Notes under the pieces: model-generated
Told to the model about the DNA's origin: nothing
Seen by the model: only the letters and a program-made list of their open reading frames with translations
Database searches by the model: none
Shown: one piece after another, positions 8,092-16,800 of the stretch
Numbering within the stretch: the stretch's first letter is position 1
Layout: each line of letters opens with the position of its first letter
Translations under genes and position numbers: made by a program
Origin: an uncultured Acetatifactor sp.
Lineage (GTDB): Bacteria; Bacillota; Clostridia; Lachnospirales; Lachnospiraceae
Length of the DNA: 64,000 bases
Direction of reading: 5' to 3'
Assembly: GCA_947586055.1 (NCBI GenBank)
Contig: CANPXL010000007.1
Coordinates: 1 to 64,000 of the forward strand

Positions 8092-9561
8092 ATGATGAAA
8101 AAAATTTTTTTGTTAAGTTTGGTATGTTTCGTTTTGCTGTCTGCCTGTTCTACAAATAAGGATTCAGGATATGCGGATGTTACTCCTGGTCAAATTGAAA
8201 ATACTGGTAACAATCATAACTTGTCTGAAGAAAGCACTTCTGATATACGTCAGACATCCCCAACTGAGATGCACGAACCTGAGCAATCCACAGCCATAGT
8301 GGAAATGCCAGAAACTGAATCTCAGGCAGAAACGACCCAAATCCGAGAAATTTATGAAGGTGAATATACGGGTAATACTATAAGTGACCCTGATTATGAC
8401 GGTCTGGAGATTCAAAAAAATGAGGATGGTACTTATGCAATACAGGTTAAAATCCCGTTCCTAACCAAGTTGTATGAATGCACAGGCTATCAGTCAGAAA
8501 ATATAATTCTGTTTTCCACATCTGAATGGGGTGCAGACAAAAAGGTGGAGGGAAGCATCTCTTTTGATGGTGATTCTGCCACAGTGGCATTTACTGCTGG
8601 ATGGTATCAGACAGCCACTACGGAAAGCTCCTATCAATACCATAAAACATCAGATATTCCTAATCTGGGAAATGGCCCTGATGCGCACCCCGACTACCGT
8701 TCTTTTACAGGAGAATACTGCGATGACAACGGTGATCCAAGTCTTGAAATCCAGCAAAATGAGGATGGCTCTTATCTCATACAGATTAGCATTTTCCGTG
8801 AAATAGGATATGATGCGTGTATTGGCAGTCCAGAGAAAGGAAAAATGTCTTTCACATCCGATGAAAGAGGCAGTGTAAGCGGTTGCATAGTTCTTGATAA
8901 TGACCTTGCGGTTGTCCAGTTTGAACAGATTGGTTATTTTGAAAATTCTAAAGTAACAACCTATCTGTTTCATAAGACATCCGACAATCCAAATACAAAA
9001 GGAAATATTAATTATCAAGAACTGGGGATTCAAAAACAGGAATACCCGTCAGAATTTTCCATGGGGGAAAATTTAAAAACCGCCATTACGCAATTAGCGC
9101 TCAGCTATGATCATTTTGGCAAGGATTCTGTCAGCAGCGAGAGCTGGAAAGAAATTTTCATTGCTCGGTTTATTCAAAATTCAAGGGCATCGTTTGATTA
9201 TTTGGATCGGATATCGGATGAAAATGACGGGAAGATCAGTGTGGATCAGCTAAATTACATTCAATATTCGCTTACGAATACAGAAGTGGATTTTTCGTCT
9301 GAGGCAGGCGATTCCGTCAATAGATATGATGCTGCCAGTTCGTTGAATTACGGCTGGATTTCCAGATATAGTTGCGAAGAGACAAAGGACGGAGTAATCG
9401 TCACAGCTGATTTTGAAGTAGGGTATGATGGAACGGATTCCACGCAAAAGCGCCAAATAACGGTTGAATTGATCAAAAACCCGTATAGCTGTTTCGATGG
9501 ATATAGCGTGATTACGATTTCATCGGAGACAGGAAATTCTGATCCTGAACAACAGAATTAG
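8092..9561 (+). CDS. Lipoprotein with two tandem repeat domains, likely LytTR-regulated
   Basis: A 489-residue surface lipoprotein. A lipobox (LLSAC, Cys19) ends the signal peptide, and a Ser/Thr/Glu-rich linker spans residues 20-85. Two homologous units of about 100 residues lie at about 88-190 and 202-305; each starts with a GEY or EYTG strand, has LEIQKNEDG or LEIQQNEDG, and ends in HKTSDxPN. The C-terminal 180 residues are mixed and unlike the repeats. I do not recognise a family. Promoter, operator and position directly after the AgrC/AgrA-type pair suggest it is the output of that system, perhaps a cell-surface or immunity-type protein. Codon use is AT-rich like its neighbours. A terminator follows at 9624. 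Confidence 0.75.
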   Translation: MMKKIFLLSLVCFVLLSACSTNKDSGYADVTPGQIENTGNNHNLSEESTSDIRQTSPTEMHEPEQSTAIVEMPETESQAETTQIREIYEGEYTGNTISDPDYDGLEIQKNEDGTYAIQVKIPFLTKLYECTGYQSENIILFSTSEWGADKKVEGSISFDGDSATVAFTAGWYQTATTESSYQYHKTSDIPNLGNGPDAHPDYRSFTGEYCDDNGDPSLEIQQNEDGSYLIQISIFREIGYDACIGSPEKGKMSFTSDERGSVSGCIVLDNDLAVVQFEQIGYFENSKVTTYLFHKTSDNPNTKGNINYQELGIQKQEYPSEFSMGENLKTAITQLALSYDHFGKDSVSSESWKEIFIARFIQNSRASFDYLDRISDENDGKISVDQLNYIQYSLTNTEVDFSSEAGDSVNRYDAASSLNYGWISRYSCEETKDGVIVTADFEVGYDGTDSTQKRQITVELIKNPYSCFDGYSVITISSETGNSDPEQQN

Positions 9562-9623
9562 CTGAATTCGTAAGGCAAAATAACGGAAAGAATTTTAAGA
9601 TTACATTCTAATGAAACAGAAAG

Positions 9624-9654
9624 GCAGAGATTCGAGAGAGTCCCTGCTTTTTTT
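9624..9654 (+). terminator. Terminator after the lipoprotein gene
   Basis: GCAGAGATT pairs with AGTCCCTGC with one mismatch and a G-U pair; TTTTTTT follows. Confidence 0.65.
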
Positions 9655-9807
9655 GCAAAAAATAAGCGTAACTTCTATTTATATAAAGAACGGATATTTT
9701 GGTATCGTGTCGTTTTTGGTCAGAATTGTCCTGCAATATGCGGTTGAAATTTGAAGTCGACAATATAATAATAAAAGCGTTAAGCATCCACAATTTAGGA
9801 ATGGGTC
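9655..9807. other. Gene-free AT-rich interval before the ATPase promoter
   Basis: Within the 321-base gap 9562-9882, apart from the terminator and the promoter at 9808, there is AT-rich DNA with a single TGTCGTTTTT motif near 9707. No second LytTR-like repeat is present at the right spacing and no ORF with an RBS is seen. Confidence 0.4.
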
Positions 9808-9836
9808 TTGAAGAAGAGATCATTTGTTGATAAAAT
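9808..9836 (+). promoter_or_regulatory. Probable promoter of the DUF4143 ATPase gene
   Basis: TTGAAG (9808-9813), 17-base spacer, TAAAAT (9831-9836), 46 bases before the start codon. It also excludes the ORF-track start at 9808, which would lie inside the promoter. Confidence 0.5.
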
Positions 9837-9882
9837 AGCATTACCAAAATCCGTGCAATGCACGAAAATAAGGAGTGGTGTT

Positions 9883-11136
9883 ATGGAGATCAGAAGAGAT
9901 GCGTACCTTGAACAGTTAAAAATAAGAAAAGATAATGGTATGATCAAGGTCATCACGGGAATCAGAAGATGTGGCAAGTCATTTCTGTTATTTGTGCTGT
10001 TTAAGAAGTATTTATTGGAGAACGGCGTGGATAGGGAACACATCATTGAGATTGCATTGGATGGTATTGAGAATGAGGAACTGCGGGATCCCAAGAAGTG
10101 TTATCAGTATATCAAAGACGCAATGAAAGATGATCAAAAGTATTATCTGCTCTTAGATGAAGTACAGTTTATGCCACGATTCGAGGAAGTGCTGAACAGT
10201 CTGCTGCGCATAAGCAACATTGACGTATATGTGACTGGCAGCAATTCTAAGTTTTTATCAAGCGATATTGTAACCGAATTTAGAGGCAGGGGGGATGAGA
10301 TCAGAATTTATCCGCTGTCCTTTGCGGAGTTCTACGCGGCTTTTGATGGAGATTATGACGATGCCTGGGAGGAATATATGACATACGGCGGACTGCCGCA
10401 GGCAGTACAGTTTACCGAAGAGCGTCAAAAGGCGGAGTATCTTAAAAATATGTTTACCAATGTTTATATAAAGGATGTGGTAGAGCGGAACCGGATTCAG
10501 AATGATAATGAAATTGGAATTTTGGCAGATATTCTTGCATCTGCCATAGGTTCACCGACCAATCCGACTAAAATATCAAATACCTTTAAGAGCGAGCAGG
10601 GAATCACTTATAGCAACAAAACCATATCCAATCATATAGATTATCTGGAAGAGGCTTTTTTGATTTCTAAGGCGGAGCGGTATGACATTAAAGGCAGAAA
10701 ATATGTGGGAGCAAATCTGAAATATTATTTTACGGATATCGGTCTTAGAAATGCCAGATTGAACTTTAGGCAGCAGGAGCCTACGCATATTATGGAGAAC
10801 ATTGTTTATAATGAGCTGCTTGTGCGGGGCTGCAATGTGGATGTCGGTATTGTGGATGTATTCGAGAAGAATAGTGAAGGAAAAAGGGTTCATAAACAGT
10901 TGGAGATTGACTTTGTAGTCAATCGGGGCAGTCAGAGGTATTATATTCAGGTAGCTTATGACATGACTTCCGAGGAAAAACAGACCCAGGAGTTTCATTC
11001 GTTTAGAAATATCCCGGATTCATTTAAGAAGATTTTGATAGTAAATGGAAGCCAAAAACCTTGGAGAAATGATGAAGGATTTGTGATTATGGGTATGAAA
11101 TATTTTCTGCTCAATGCGGACAGTTTGGAATTTTAA
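9883..11136 (+). CDS. AAA-family ATPase with DUF4143 (AAA_14) domain
   Basis: A 417-residue protein. Walker A is GIRRCGKS near residue 28; Walker B and sensor regions are LLLDEVQ and VTGSNSKFLSS. The arginine finger region (EFRGRGDEIRIYPLSF) and the middle segment YGGLPQAV are hallmarks of the AAA_14/DUF4143 group. The C-terminal domain (about 290-400) resembles the DUF4143 nuclease-like fold with LEIDFVVNRG, a DE-like pair. These proteins are widespread and variable in gut Firmicutes and archaea; their role is not settled, and links to defence or DNA processing are only suggested. It is a stand-alone gene with its own promoter and AAGGAGTGG as RBS. The AT-rich base use fits the accessory segment. 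Confidence 0.88.
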   Translation: MEIRRDAYLEQLKIRKDNGMIKVITGIRRCGKSFLLFVLFKKYLLENGVDREHIIEIALDGIENEELRDPKKCYQYIKDAMKDDQKYYLLLDEVQFMPRFEEVLNSLLRISNIDVYVTGSNSKFLSSDIVTEFRGRGDEIRIYPLSFAEFYAAFDGDYDDAWEEYMTYGGLPQAVQFTEERQKAEYLKNMFTNVYIKDVVERNRIQNDNEIGILADILASAIGSPTNPTKISNTFKSEQGITYSNKTISNHIDYLEEAFLISKAERYDIKGRKYVGANLKYYFTDIGLRNARLNFRQQEPTHIMENIVYNELLVRGCNVDVGIVDVFEKNSEGKRVHKQLEIDFVVNRGSQRYYIQVAYDMTSEEKQTQEFHSFRNIPDSFKKILIVNGSQKPWRNDEGFVIMGMKYFLLNADSLEF

Positions 11137-11155
11137 GACAGAAAACGACTCGGCG

Positions 11156-11170
11156 TGTTCCCGGGGAACA
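11156..11170. promoter_or_regulatory. 15-bp palindrome, candidate operator
   Basis: TGTTCCC-G-GGGAACA has perfect 7-bp arms around one central base. It is followed by GGTTTATTTATAAATG, which contains a -10-like TATAAA. The palindrome is too tight for a good hairpin, so a DNA-binding site is more likely. The binding protein is unknown. Confidence 0.35.
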
Positions 11171-11258
11171 GGTTTATTTATAAATGAGAAAGAGGTTGCA
11201 ATCGTCCGTTGAAACAGATATAGTAATTGTAAATCAAAGCGGAAGGAGCGGACAGTTT

Positions 11259-11288
11259 ATGAGAAAAAAATATATTATGGCTCAGTAG
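11259..11288 (+). CDS. Possible 9-residue leader peptide
   Basis: ATG AGA AAA AAA TAT ATT ATG GCT CAG TAG with a strong RBS (GGAAGGAG, 11241-11248) eleven bases upstream. Its stop codon ends on the base just before the hairpin at 11289. The combination of real RBS, tiny ORF and hairpin resembles leader peptides that control a downstream gene by ribosome stalling. No experiment is implied; it may be chance. Confidence 0.35.
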   Translation: MRKKYIMAQ

Positions 11289-11324
11289 TCTGAGCTTAAA
11301 ATAAAACGAAGGGTTAAGCTCGGA
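11289..11324 (+). promoter_or_regulatory. 11-bp hairpin between leader ORF and HTH-methyltransferase gene
   Basis: TCTGAGCTTAA pairs with TTAAGCTCGGA (one G-U pair) with a 14-base loop. It has no T-tract, so it is not a simple terminator. The RBS AAAGGAGG of the next gene lies about 18 bases after it. Confidence 0.45.
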
Positions 11325-11353
11325 TGAATCTTCCATGAAAAAAGGAGGATCCT

Positions 11354-12379
11354 ATGAGTTATGACAGAGCAGAGGAAATTCTGCCGGAAGATCTGATCAG
11401 GGCGATCCAGCAGTATGTAAGCGGGAAAAGCATATACATTCCCTGCAGAGAGAAAAAGAGCTGGGGAAGCCAGACAAAGACCCGCCAGTATTATCAGAAG
11501 AGAAATGAAGAAATACGCCGGAAATATGCAGGCGGAATTGCGGTAAAATCCCTTGCGGAGGAATATTCGCTCTCGGAGAAAAGCATTCAGAGGATTGTGA
11601 GGGCTGGCGCGCTGCCGATAAGGGAGATGCATTCCGACAGAAGTGTACGGGAAGGTGGCGGAAGGGAGATGGACATGAAAACACAGGAAGAATATTTACA
11701 GGGACTCCGGCGATGGCTTCGGGATACGGAGGATGAGCCTCTGGAGGAAATGGCGTCTTTTTTTGAGAAGCGGCTGGACGACTATGAGGAGCGTATGTCC
11801 GTCTGGGAAAAATCCTACCGGCTGGTTGCCCAGTCGATACCGGGCGAATGCCGGAAGATTCTGGACCTGGGATGCGGCACCGGCCTGGAGCTGGACCAGA
11901 TCTGGAAAATAAATCCGGATATTGAGGTGACGGGCGTGGATCTGAGCCGGGACATGCTGGACAAACTGCTGGCAAAACACCCGGACAAGCGTTTTACCGC
12001 CGTATGCCAGGATTATTTTCAATACGATCCCGGCCGTGAACAGTGGGACGCCGTGATTTCCTTTGAAAGCCTGCATCATTTCCTGCCGGAGCGAAAAAAG
12101 GAACTGTATGAGAAAATTTACCGCAGCGTAAAGGTCGGCGGTGTTTTTATCCTGGGAGATTATATCGCCTGCTGCGACGAGGAAGAAGCGCTTTTACGGG
12201 ACGTCTATCTGAGACGGAGAAAGCAGTCCGCGATTCCGGAGGATCAGTTTGTCCATTTTGATATCCCGCTGACCATGGAGCATGAGACGGGCCTGCTGCG
12301 AAGCGTTGGATTTCAGATCGAGAACGTTATGGATGAGGATGCGGCGGTCATTGTATGTCGGAGGAAGGAAGCCGGCTGA
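11354..12379 (+). CDS. CD3324-like HTH domain fused to class I SAM methyltransferase
   Basis: A 341-residue protein with two parts. Residues 1-92 match the CD3324 family layout: EILPEDLIRAIQQYVSG, SIYIPCREKKSWG, then a helix-turn-helix (SLAEEYSLSEKSIQRIV). Residues 106-341 are a methyltransferase: LDLGCGTGLELDQI is the SAM-binding motif I, VTGVDLS motif II, WDAVISFESLHHF motif IV, and VGGVFILGDY motif V. The strong RBS (AAAGGAGG) supports the start at 11354. At the domain border an in-frame ATG (11675) sits seven bases after GAAGGGA, so the methyltransferase could also start on its own. CD3324 proteins are usually about 90 residues and free-standing, so the fusion is unusual. The methylation target is unknown; the HTH may self-regulate. 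Confidence 0.82.
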   Translation: MSYDRAEEILPEDLIRAIQQYVSGKSIYIPCREKKSWGSQTKTRQYYQKRNEEIRRKYAGGIAVKSLAEEYSLSEKSIQRIVRAGALPIREMHSDRSVREGGGREMDMKTQEEYLQGLRRWLRDTEDEPLEEMASFFEKRLDDYEERMSVWEKSYRLVAQSIPGECRKILDLGCGTGLELDQIWKINPDIEVTGVDLSRDMLDKLLAKHPDKRFTAVCQDYFQYDPGREQWDAVISFESLHHFLPERKKELYEKIYRSVKVGGVFILGDYIACCDEEEALLRDVYLRRRKQSAIPEDQFVHFDIPLTMEHETGLLRSVGFQIENVMDEDAAVIVCRRKEAG

Positions 12380-12531
12380 CTTTGTCTCATAATGCCGCAA
12401 GAGTCAGATGTTTGTATCTGATTGACGAAAGCACCGACATTTTTTCTGCAGCTGCTTGACAGAAGCGGACACTTACGGCACAATAACTTTAGCACGTGCA
12501 CAAATAATACAGCACAAAAGGAGGACAAGTT
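12380..12531. other. Short gap with one inverted repeat
   Basis: TCAGAT-GTTTGT-ATCTGA forms a 6-bp inverted repeat near 12405-12422 without a T-tract. TTGACA occurs near 12457 but no matching -10 box at 16-18 bases is clear. AAAGGAGG precedes the next gene. Confidence 0.3.
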
Positions 12532-13053
12532 ATGGATACCGTACAGGAGCTGCAGGTTCTGAGAGCCGAGCTGATCAGGGAAATAGATGACAGGATTACC
12601 TGTATGATACAAAGCCTGAAAGAAGACCAGAACAGAGCGATAGAACACGAAAACAGACGGCGCCGGGAAAAAGAATATGAGAGTATTTTCCCGTTAAACG
12701 CCGACACCGGTATTTTCAAGGGCAGGCGTCCCACAGGCGTGATCTTTGAGGACGGGACCAGAGAAGATGTGCCGACCTGGAAGCGGGTCTTTGAAGAAAT
12801 CATGAAACAGTGCAACAGCGATGCGGAACGGCATAAGGCGCTGATGGAACTTCGTGGAAAAGTGCTGGGAAGAAACAGGGTGCTTCTTGGCAGCGAAAAA
12901 GGGAAAATGCGAAGTCCCTTAAAGATTGACCGCGCGCTGTACGCGGAGACGCATTACGATACGGAAACATTGTTAAAGATACTGGTCACACGGATCCTGG
13001 AAGCGGTCGGCTATGACTACAGCGGCATCCGAATCGCGGTGCAGAATGAATAG
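12532..13053 (+). CDS. Conserved hypothetical protein, coiled-coil N-terminus
   Basis: A 173-residue soluble protein with an excellent RBS (AAAGGAGGACAAG). Residues 1-50 are predicted helical and charged, with heptad-like spacing (LQVLRAELIREIDDRI, then ENRRRREKE). A middle block has a GVIFEDG-TREDVPTWKRVFEEI stretch, and the C-terminal 40 residues (ALYAETHYDTETLLKILV) are the most conserved-looking part. I recognise similar proteins in Lachnospiraceae but know no function. The N-terminal helix plus acidic, basic and hydrophobic pattern could suit a DNA- or protein-binding role; this is not claimed. Its stop overlaps the start of the DNA glycosylase gene by eight bases, suggesting co-translation with that repair enzyme. 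Confidence 0.65.
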   Translation: MDTVQELQVLRAELIREIDDRITCMIQSLKEDQNRAIEHENRRRREKEYESIFPLNADTGIFKGRRPTGVIFEDGTREDVPTWKRVFEEIMKQCNSDAERHKALMELRGKVLGRNRVLLGSEKGKMRSPLKIDRALYAETHYDTETLLKILVTRILEAVGYDYSGIRIAVQNE

Positions 13054-13723
13054 GCGACAGGAGCCGCCCCGTCTTTCCCGCCCTTTCTTCACCCGGGACG
13101 GCATTACGCTGGCGAGAGAGCTTCTGGGGAAGATTCTGGTGCATGAGACCCCGCTTGGGCCGGTCCGCGGTGTCATTACGGAGACGGAAAGCTATATGGG
13201 TGAGACGGATAAGGCTTCCCACGCATACGGCGGAAAGCGCACGGAACGCACGGAGCCCATGTACCACATCGGCGGGACCTCCTATGTCTATCTCATCTAC
13301 GGCATGTACAGCTGCATGAACATTGCCGCCATGGGAGAAGGGACGCCCCAGGCGGTGCTTTTGCGAAACGTCGTTCCTGCGGACGAAGAGTCGGGGGAGC
13401 GTATGCTGCGGCTGCGGCTGGATGTGCTGAACCAAAAACAGATCAAAAAGGGGCTTGCGCCGTATACGCCCGGGCGTTGCCCAGCCGGCCTGAAAAAGCA
13501 TCTGGCGGACGGGCCGGGGAGACTCTGTATCGCCATGGGTATTACAAGGGCGGACAATGACGTGGATATGGCGGAGAGCGGCGGCTTTTATGTGACGGAA
13601 GGAATCCCGGTGGCGCCGGAAAAGATCATGGCGGGCAAGCGTATCGGCATTGACTATGCGGGGGAAGCCGCGGATTACCTGTGGCGGTTTTATGTGGAGC
13701 CGCCGAAACCGGAGACGTTTTGA
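13046..13723 (+). CDS. 3-methyladenine DNA glycosylase (AAG/MPG family)
   Basis: A 225-residue base-excision repair enzyme that removes alkylated purines such as 3-methyladenine and hypoxanthine. Family landmarks: FFTRDGITLARELLGKILV at the start, catalytic Glu in ITETESYMG, ASHAYGGKRTERTEPMY as the substrate-recognition loop, and YVYLIYGMYSCMNI carrying the Tyr wedge region. The usual length is about 200 residues. The chosen start overlaps the previous stop by eight bases; an earlier in-frame ATG at 13013 is also possible, and no RBS decides between them. It sits in a run with addB and addA, so 12.5-20.9 kb looks like a DNA repair group. The symbol mpg or aag is used for homologues; none is given here because the clostridial gene has no fixed name. 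Confidence 0.9.
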   Translation: MNRRQEPPRLSRPFFTRDGITLARELLGKILVHETPLGPVRGVITETESYMGETDKASHAYGGKRTERTEPMYHIGGTSYVYLIYGMYSCMNIAAMGEGTPQAVLLRNVVPADEESGERMLRLRLDVLNQKQIKKGLAPYTPGRCPAGLKKHLADGPGRLCIAMGITRADNDVDMAESGGFYVTEGIPVAPEKIMAGKRIGIDYAGEAADYLWRFYVEPPKPETF

Positions 13724-13823
13724 CCGGACCGCGCGGCGGCTGGAATGGTGCGGCATCCGTGGCTGCGTCGGCCATGGGGGACTCGTCTGCTGCGCGGCGG
13801 AAAAGGACGGAAGAGGGAAAAAG

Positions 13824-16800
13824 ATGAGCCTGCAGTTTTACTTTGGCCCTTCCGGTTCGGGGAAGAGCCGGAAATTATATGAAGAGATCACAAGACGGGC
13901 CGGGGAAGAGCCGGGACGGAATTTCCTGATTATCGTTCCCGACCAGTTTACCATGCAGACCCAGATGGATCTTGTACTGATGAACGGCCGGGGCGGCATC
14001 ATGAATATCGACGTGCTCAGCTTTGGGCGCCTCGGCCACCGCATTCTGGAAGAGGTGGGCGGCGGAGACACGCCGGTGCTGGACGATACGGGAAAGAGTC
14101 TGGTGCTCCAGAAGGTGGCGGCGGGGATGAAGGAGGAACTGCCCGTACTGGGAGGATTTCTCCACAGACAGGGCTATATCCATGAGGTAAAGAGCGCGAT
14201 CTCTGAATTCATGCAGTACGGCGTCGGCGTAAAGGACGTTGCGAAGCTGATTGACCGGGCGCAGCACAGGGGAGCGCTGGCCCAGAAGCTGAAGGATCTG
14301 GAAAAGTTGTACGCAGGGTTTCTGGATTATATCAACGGCAGGTTTATCACGACGGAAGAGACGCTGGACGTGCTGCGGCGCAGTCTGAAGAAGTCAAAGC
14401 TTTTGCCGGGGAGCGTCGTTGCCTTTGACGGATTTACGGGCTTTACGCCCATTCAGAACCGGGTTATACAGGAGCTGATGCGGCTTTGCGGCGAGGTGAT
14501 CGTCACGGTGACCCTTGGAGAAGGGGAGGATCCTTACCATCCGGACGGGGAACAGAAGCTGTTTCATCTGAGCAAGAAGACGGTGGCGGATCTGTGCCGT
14601 CTGGCGCAGGAAGTTGAAACAAGGCGGGAAAAGGATGTATTTCTGGCGGGAGGACGCAGATTTCAGGGCGCTCCCGCGCTCGGACATCTGGAGCGATATC
14701 TCTTCCGCTATGTGAATGCGCCTTATGAGACGCCCCAGAAGGAAATCAGGATTTTCGAGACGACAGCGCCCCGGGACGAGGTGCACCAGACGGGACTTGA
14801 GATCCGTCGGCTGCTTCGGGAAGAGGGAATGGCGTATCGCGATATTGCGGTGATCGTGGGGGATCCCGGCAGCTACGGGCCTTATGTGGAGACGGAGTTT
14901 GCCCAGATGGACATTCCCGTATATCTGGACCGGACCCGGGGGATTGTGCTGAACCCCATGACGGAATACATCCGGAGCGCGCTGGAACTGTATCTGAAGA
15001 ATTTTTCCTACGAAGCGGTATTTCATTATCTGCGCAGCGGTCTGGCGGATATGGAGTCGGAAGAGATTGACCGGCTGGAAAACTATGTGCTCTGCACAGG
15101 CGTTCGGGGACTGCGGAGCTACAGCCGTCTTTTTACGCGAAAAACGCCCGATATGGGAGAAAACGAGGAAGCGCTGGCGCAGATCAACGGCCTGCGGCAG
15201 AGGATCCTGGACCAGACCGAAATGCTCTCCATGAAAGAGCGGGAACCGGTGAAGAATTATATTGACAAGCTCTATGATTTTCTTGTGCGGAATCAGGTCC
15301 AGGCAAAGCTTGCTTCTTATCAGAATACGTTTGAGACGCAGGGGCAGGCGGCCCTGGCCAGAGAGTACGCCCAGATCTACCGGCTGGTGATGGAGCTGCT
15401 GGACCAGATTTACCGGCTTTTGGGGGACGAGATCGTTTCTCTTCAGGAATTTTCGGATATTCTGGAAGCCGGGTTCGGAGAGATTCAGGTGGGGACGATC
15501 CCGCAGAATGTGGACAGGGTGGTAGTGGGAGATATGGAGCGCACACGTCTGAAACAGGTGAAGGCGCTGTTTTTCCTCGGCGTAAACGACGGCAATATCC
15601 CCCAAAATGTCTCCAGGGGCGGTATTCTTTCCGATATGGACAGAGAATTTTTGCGGGAGTCCGAAATTGAACTGGCGCCCAGTCCGAGACAGCAGATGTA
15701 TATTCAGCGGCTGTATCTGTATCTGAATATGACAAAGCCCTCCGAAAAGCTTTATCTGGCTTATTCCAAGATGGACGGCGCGGGAAGGTCGCTGCGTCCG
15801 GCCTATCTGATAGACGTGGTGAGGAAACTGTTTCCGGCCATTGCGGTGGAGTATCCTCAGCTGCGCAGTCCCCTGGAGCAGATCGTTACGAGACAGGAGG
15901 GGGCGCGGTATCTGGCGGAGGGACTGCGGGAGTATGCGGCGGGAACCATGCAGCCCGAACAGGAGCCGGCCTTTTTCACCGTCTATCGGGTATACGGGGA
16001 GGAAGCGCTTGCGGACAGACGCACCGCGCTGACAGAAGCGGCTTTCAGGCGTTATCAGGACAGCGGCCTTTCTGCGGCGGTGGCGCGAGCGCTGTACGGC
16101 AGAAATCTGGAAAACAGCGTCACGAGGCTGGAGACCTACGCCGCCTGCGCGTACCGCCATTTTCTTCAGTACGGACTTTCCCTGAAGGAGCGGCAGGAGT
16201 TTTCGTTTGAACGTGTGGATCTGGGCAATGTCTATCATCAGGTTCTGCAGGCTTTTGCGGGAAAGCTGGAAGAGCATCATTACACCTGGTTTGATTTTCC
16301 GGAGGATTTCGCGAGCCGGGCGGTGCGGGAAGCTTTGGAGGAATGCGCGGCGGCTTACAGGAATACCGTGCTGTACAGCAGCGCAAGAAACGAGTATGCC
16401 GTCACGAGAATGGGACGGATTCTGACCAGGACGGTGCTGACGCTTCAGAGACAGCTGCGGAAGGGAAGCTTCCGGCCGGACGCTTATGAGCTTTCCTTCC
16501 GGTTTGCGGACGACCTGGCCAGCGTCAACGTGGCGCTCTCCGAGGAAGAGCGCATGCATCTGCAGGGGCGCATTGACAGGATCGACGTGGACGGGGACGA
16601 GGATCATATTTATGTAAAAGTCATCGACTATAAGTCTGGCAGCAAAAAGTTTGACCTTGCGGCGCTTTACTATGGTCTGCAGCTGCAGCTGATGGTGTAC
16701 ATGAACGCCGGGATGGAGCTGGAGGCAAAGAAACATCCGGACAAAGATGTCGTGCCTGCCGCGCTTTTGTATTATCATGTTGACGATCCTTCCGTAGAAT

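Noticed and set aside
9700-9745. Possible second LytTR site (TGTCGTTTTT)
   Set aside because: Only one copy is present and it lacks the GYGCA end; no partner repeat lies 20-22 bp away.
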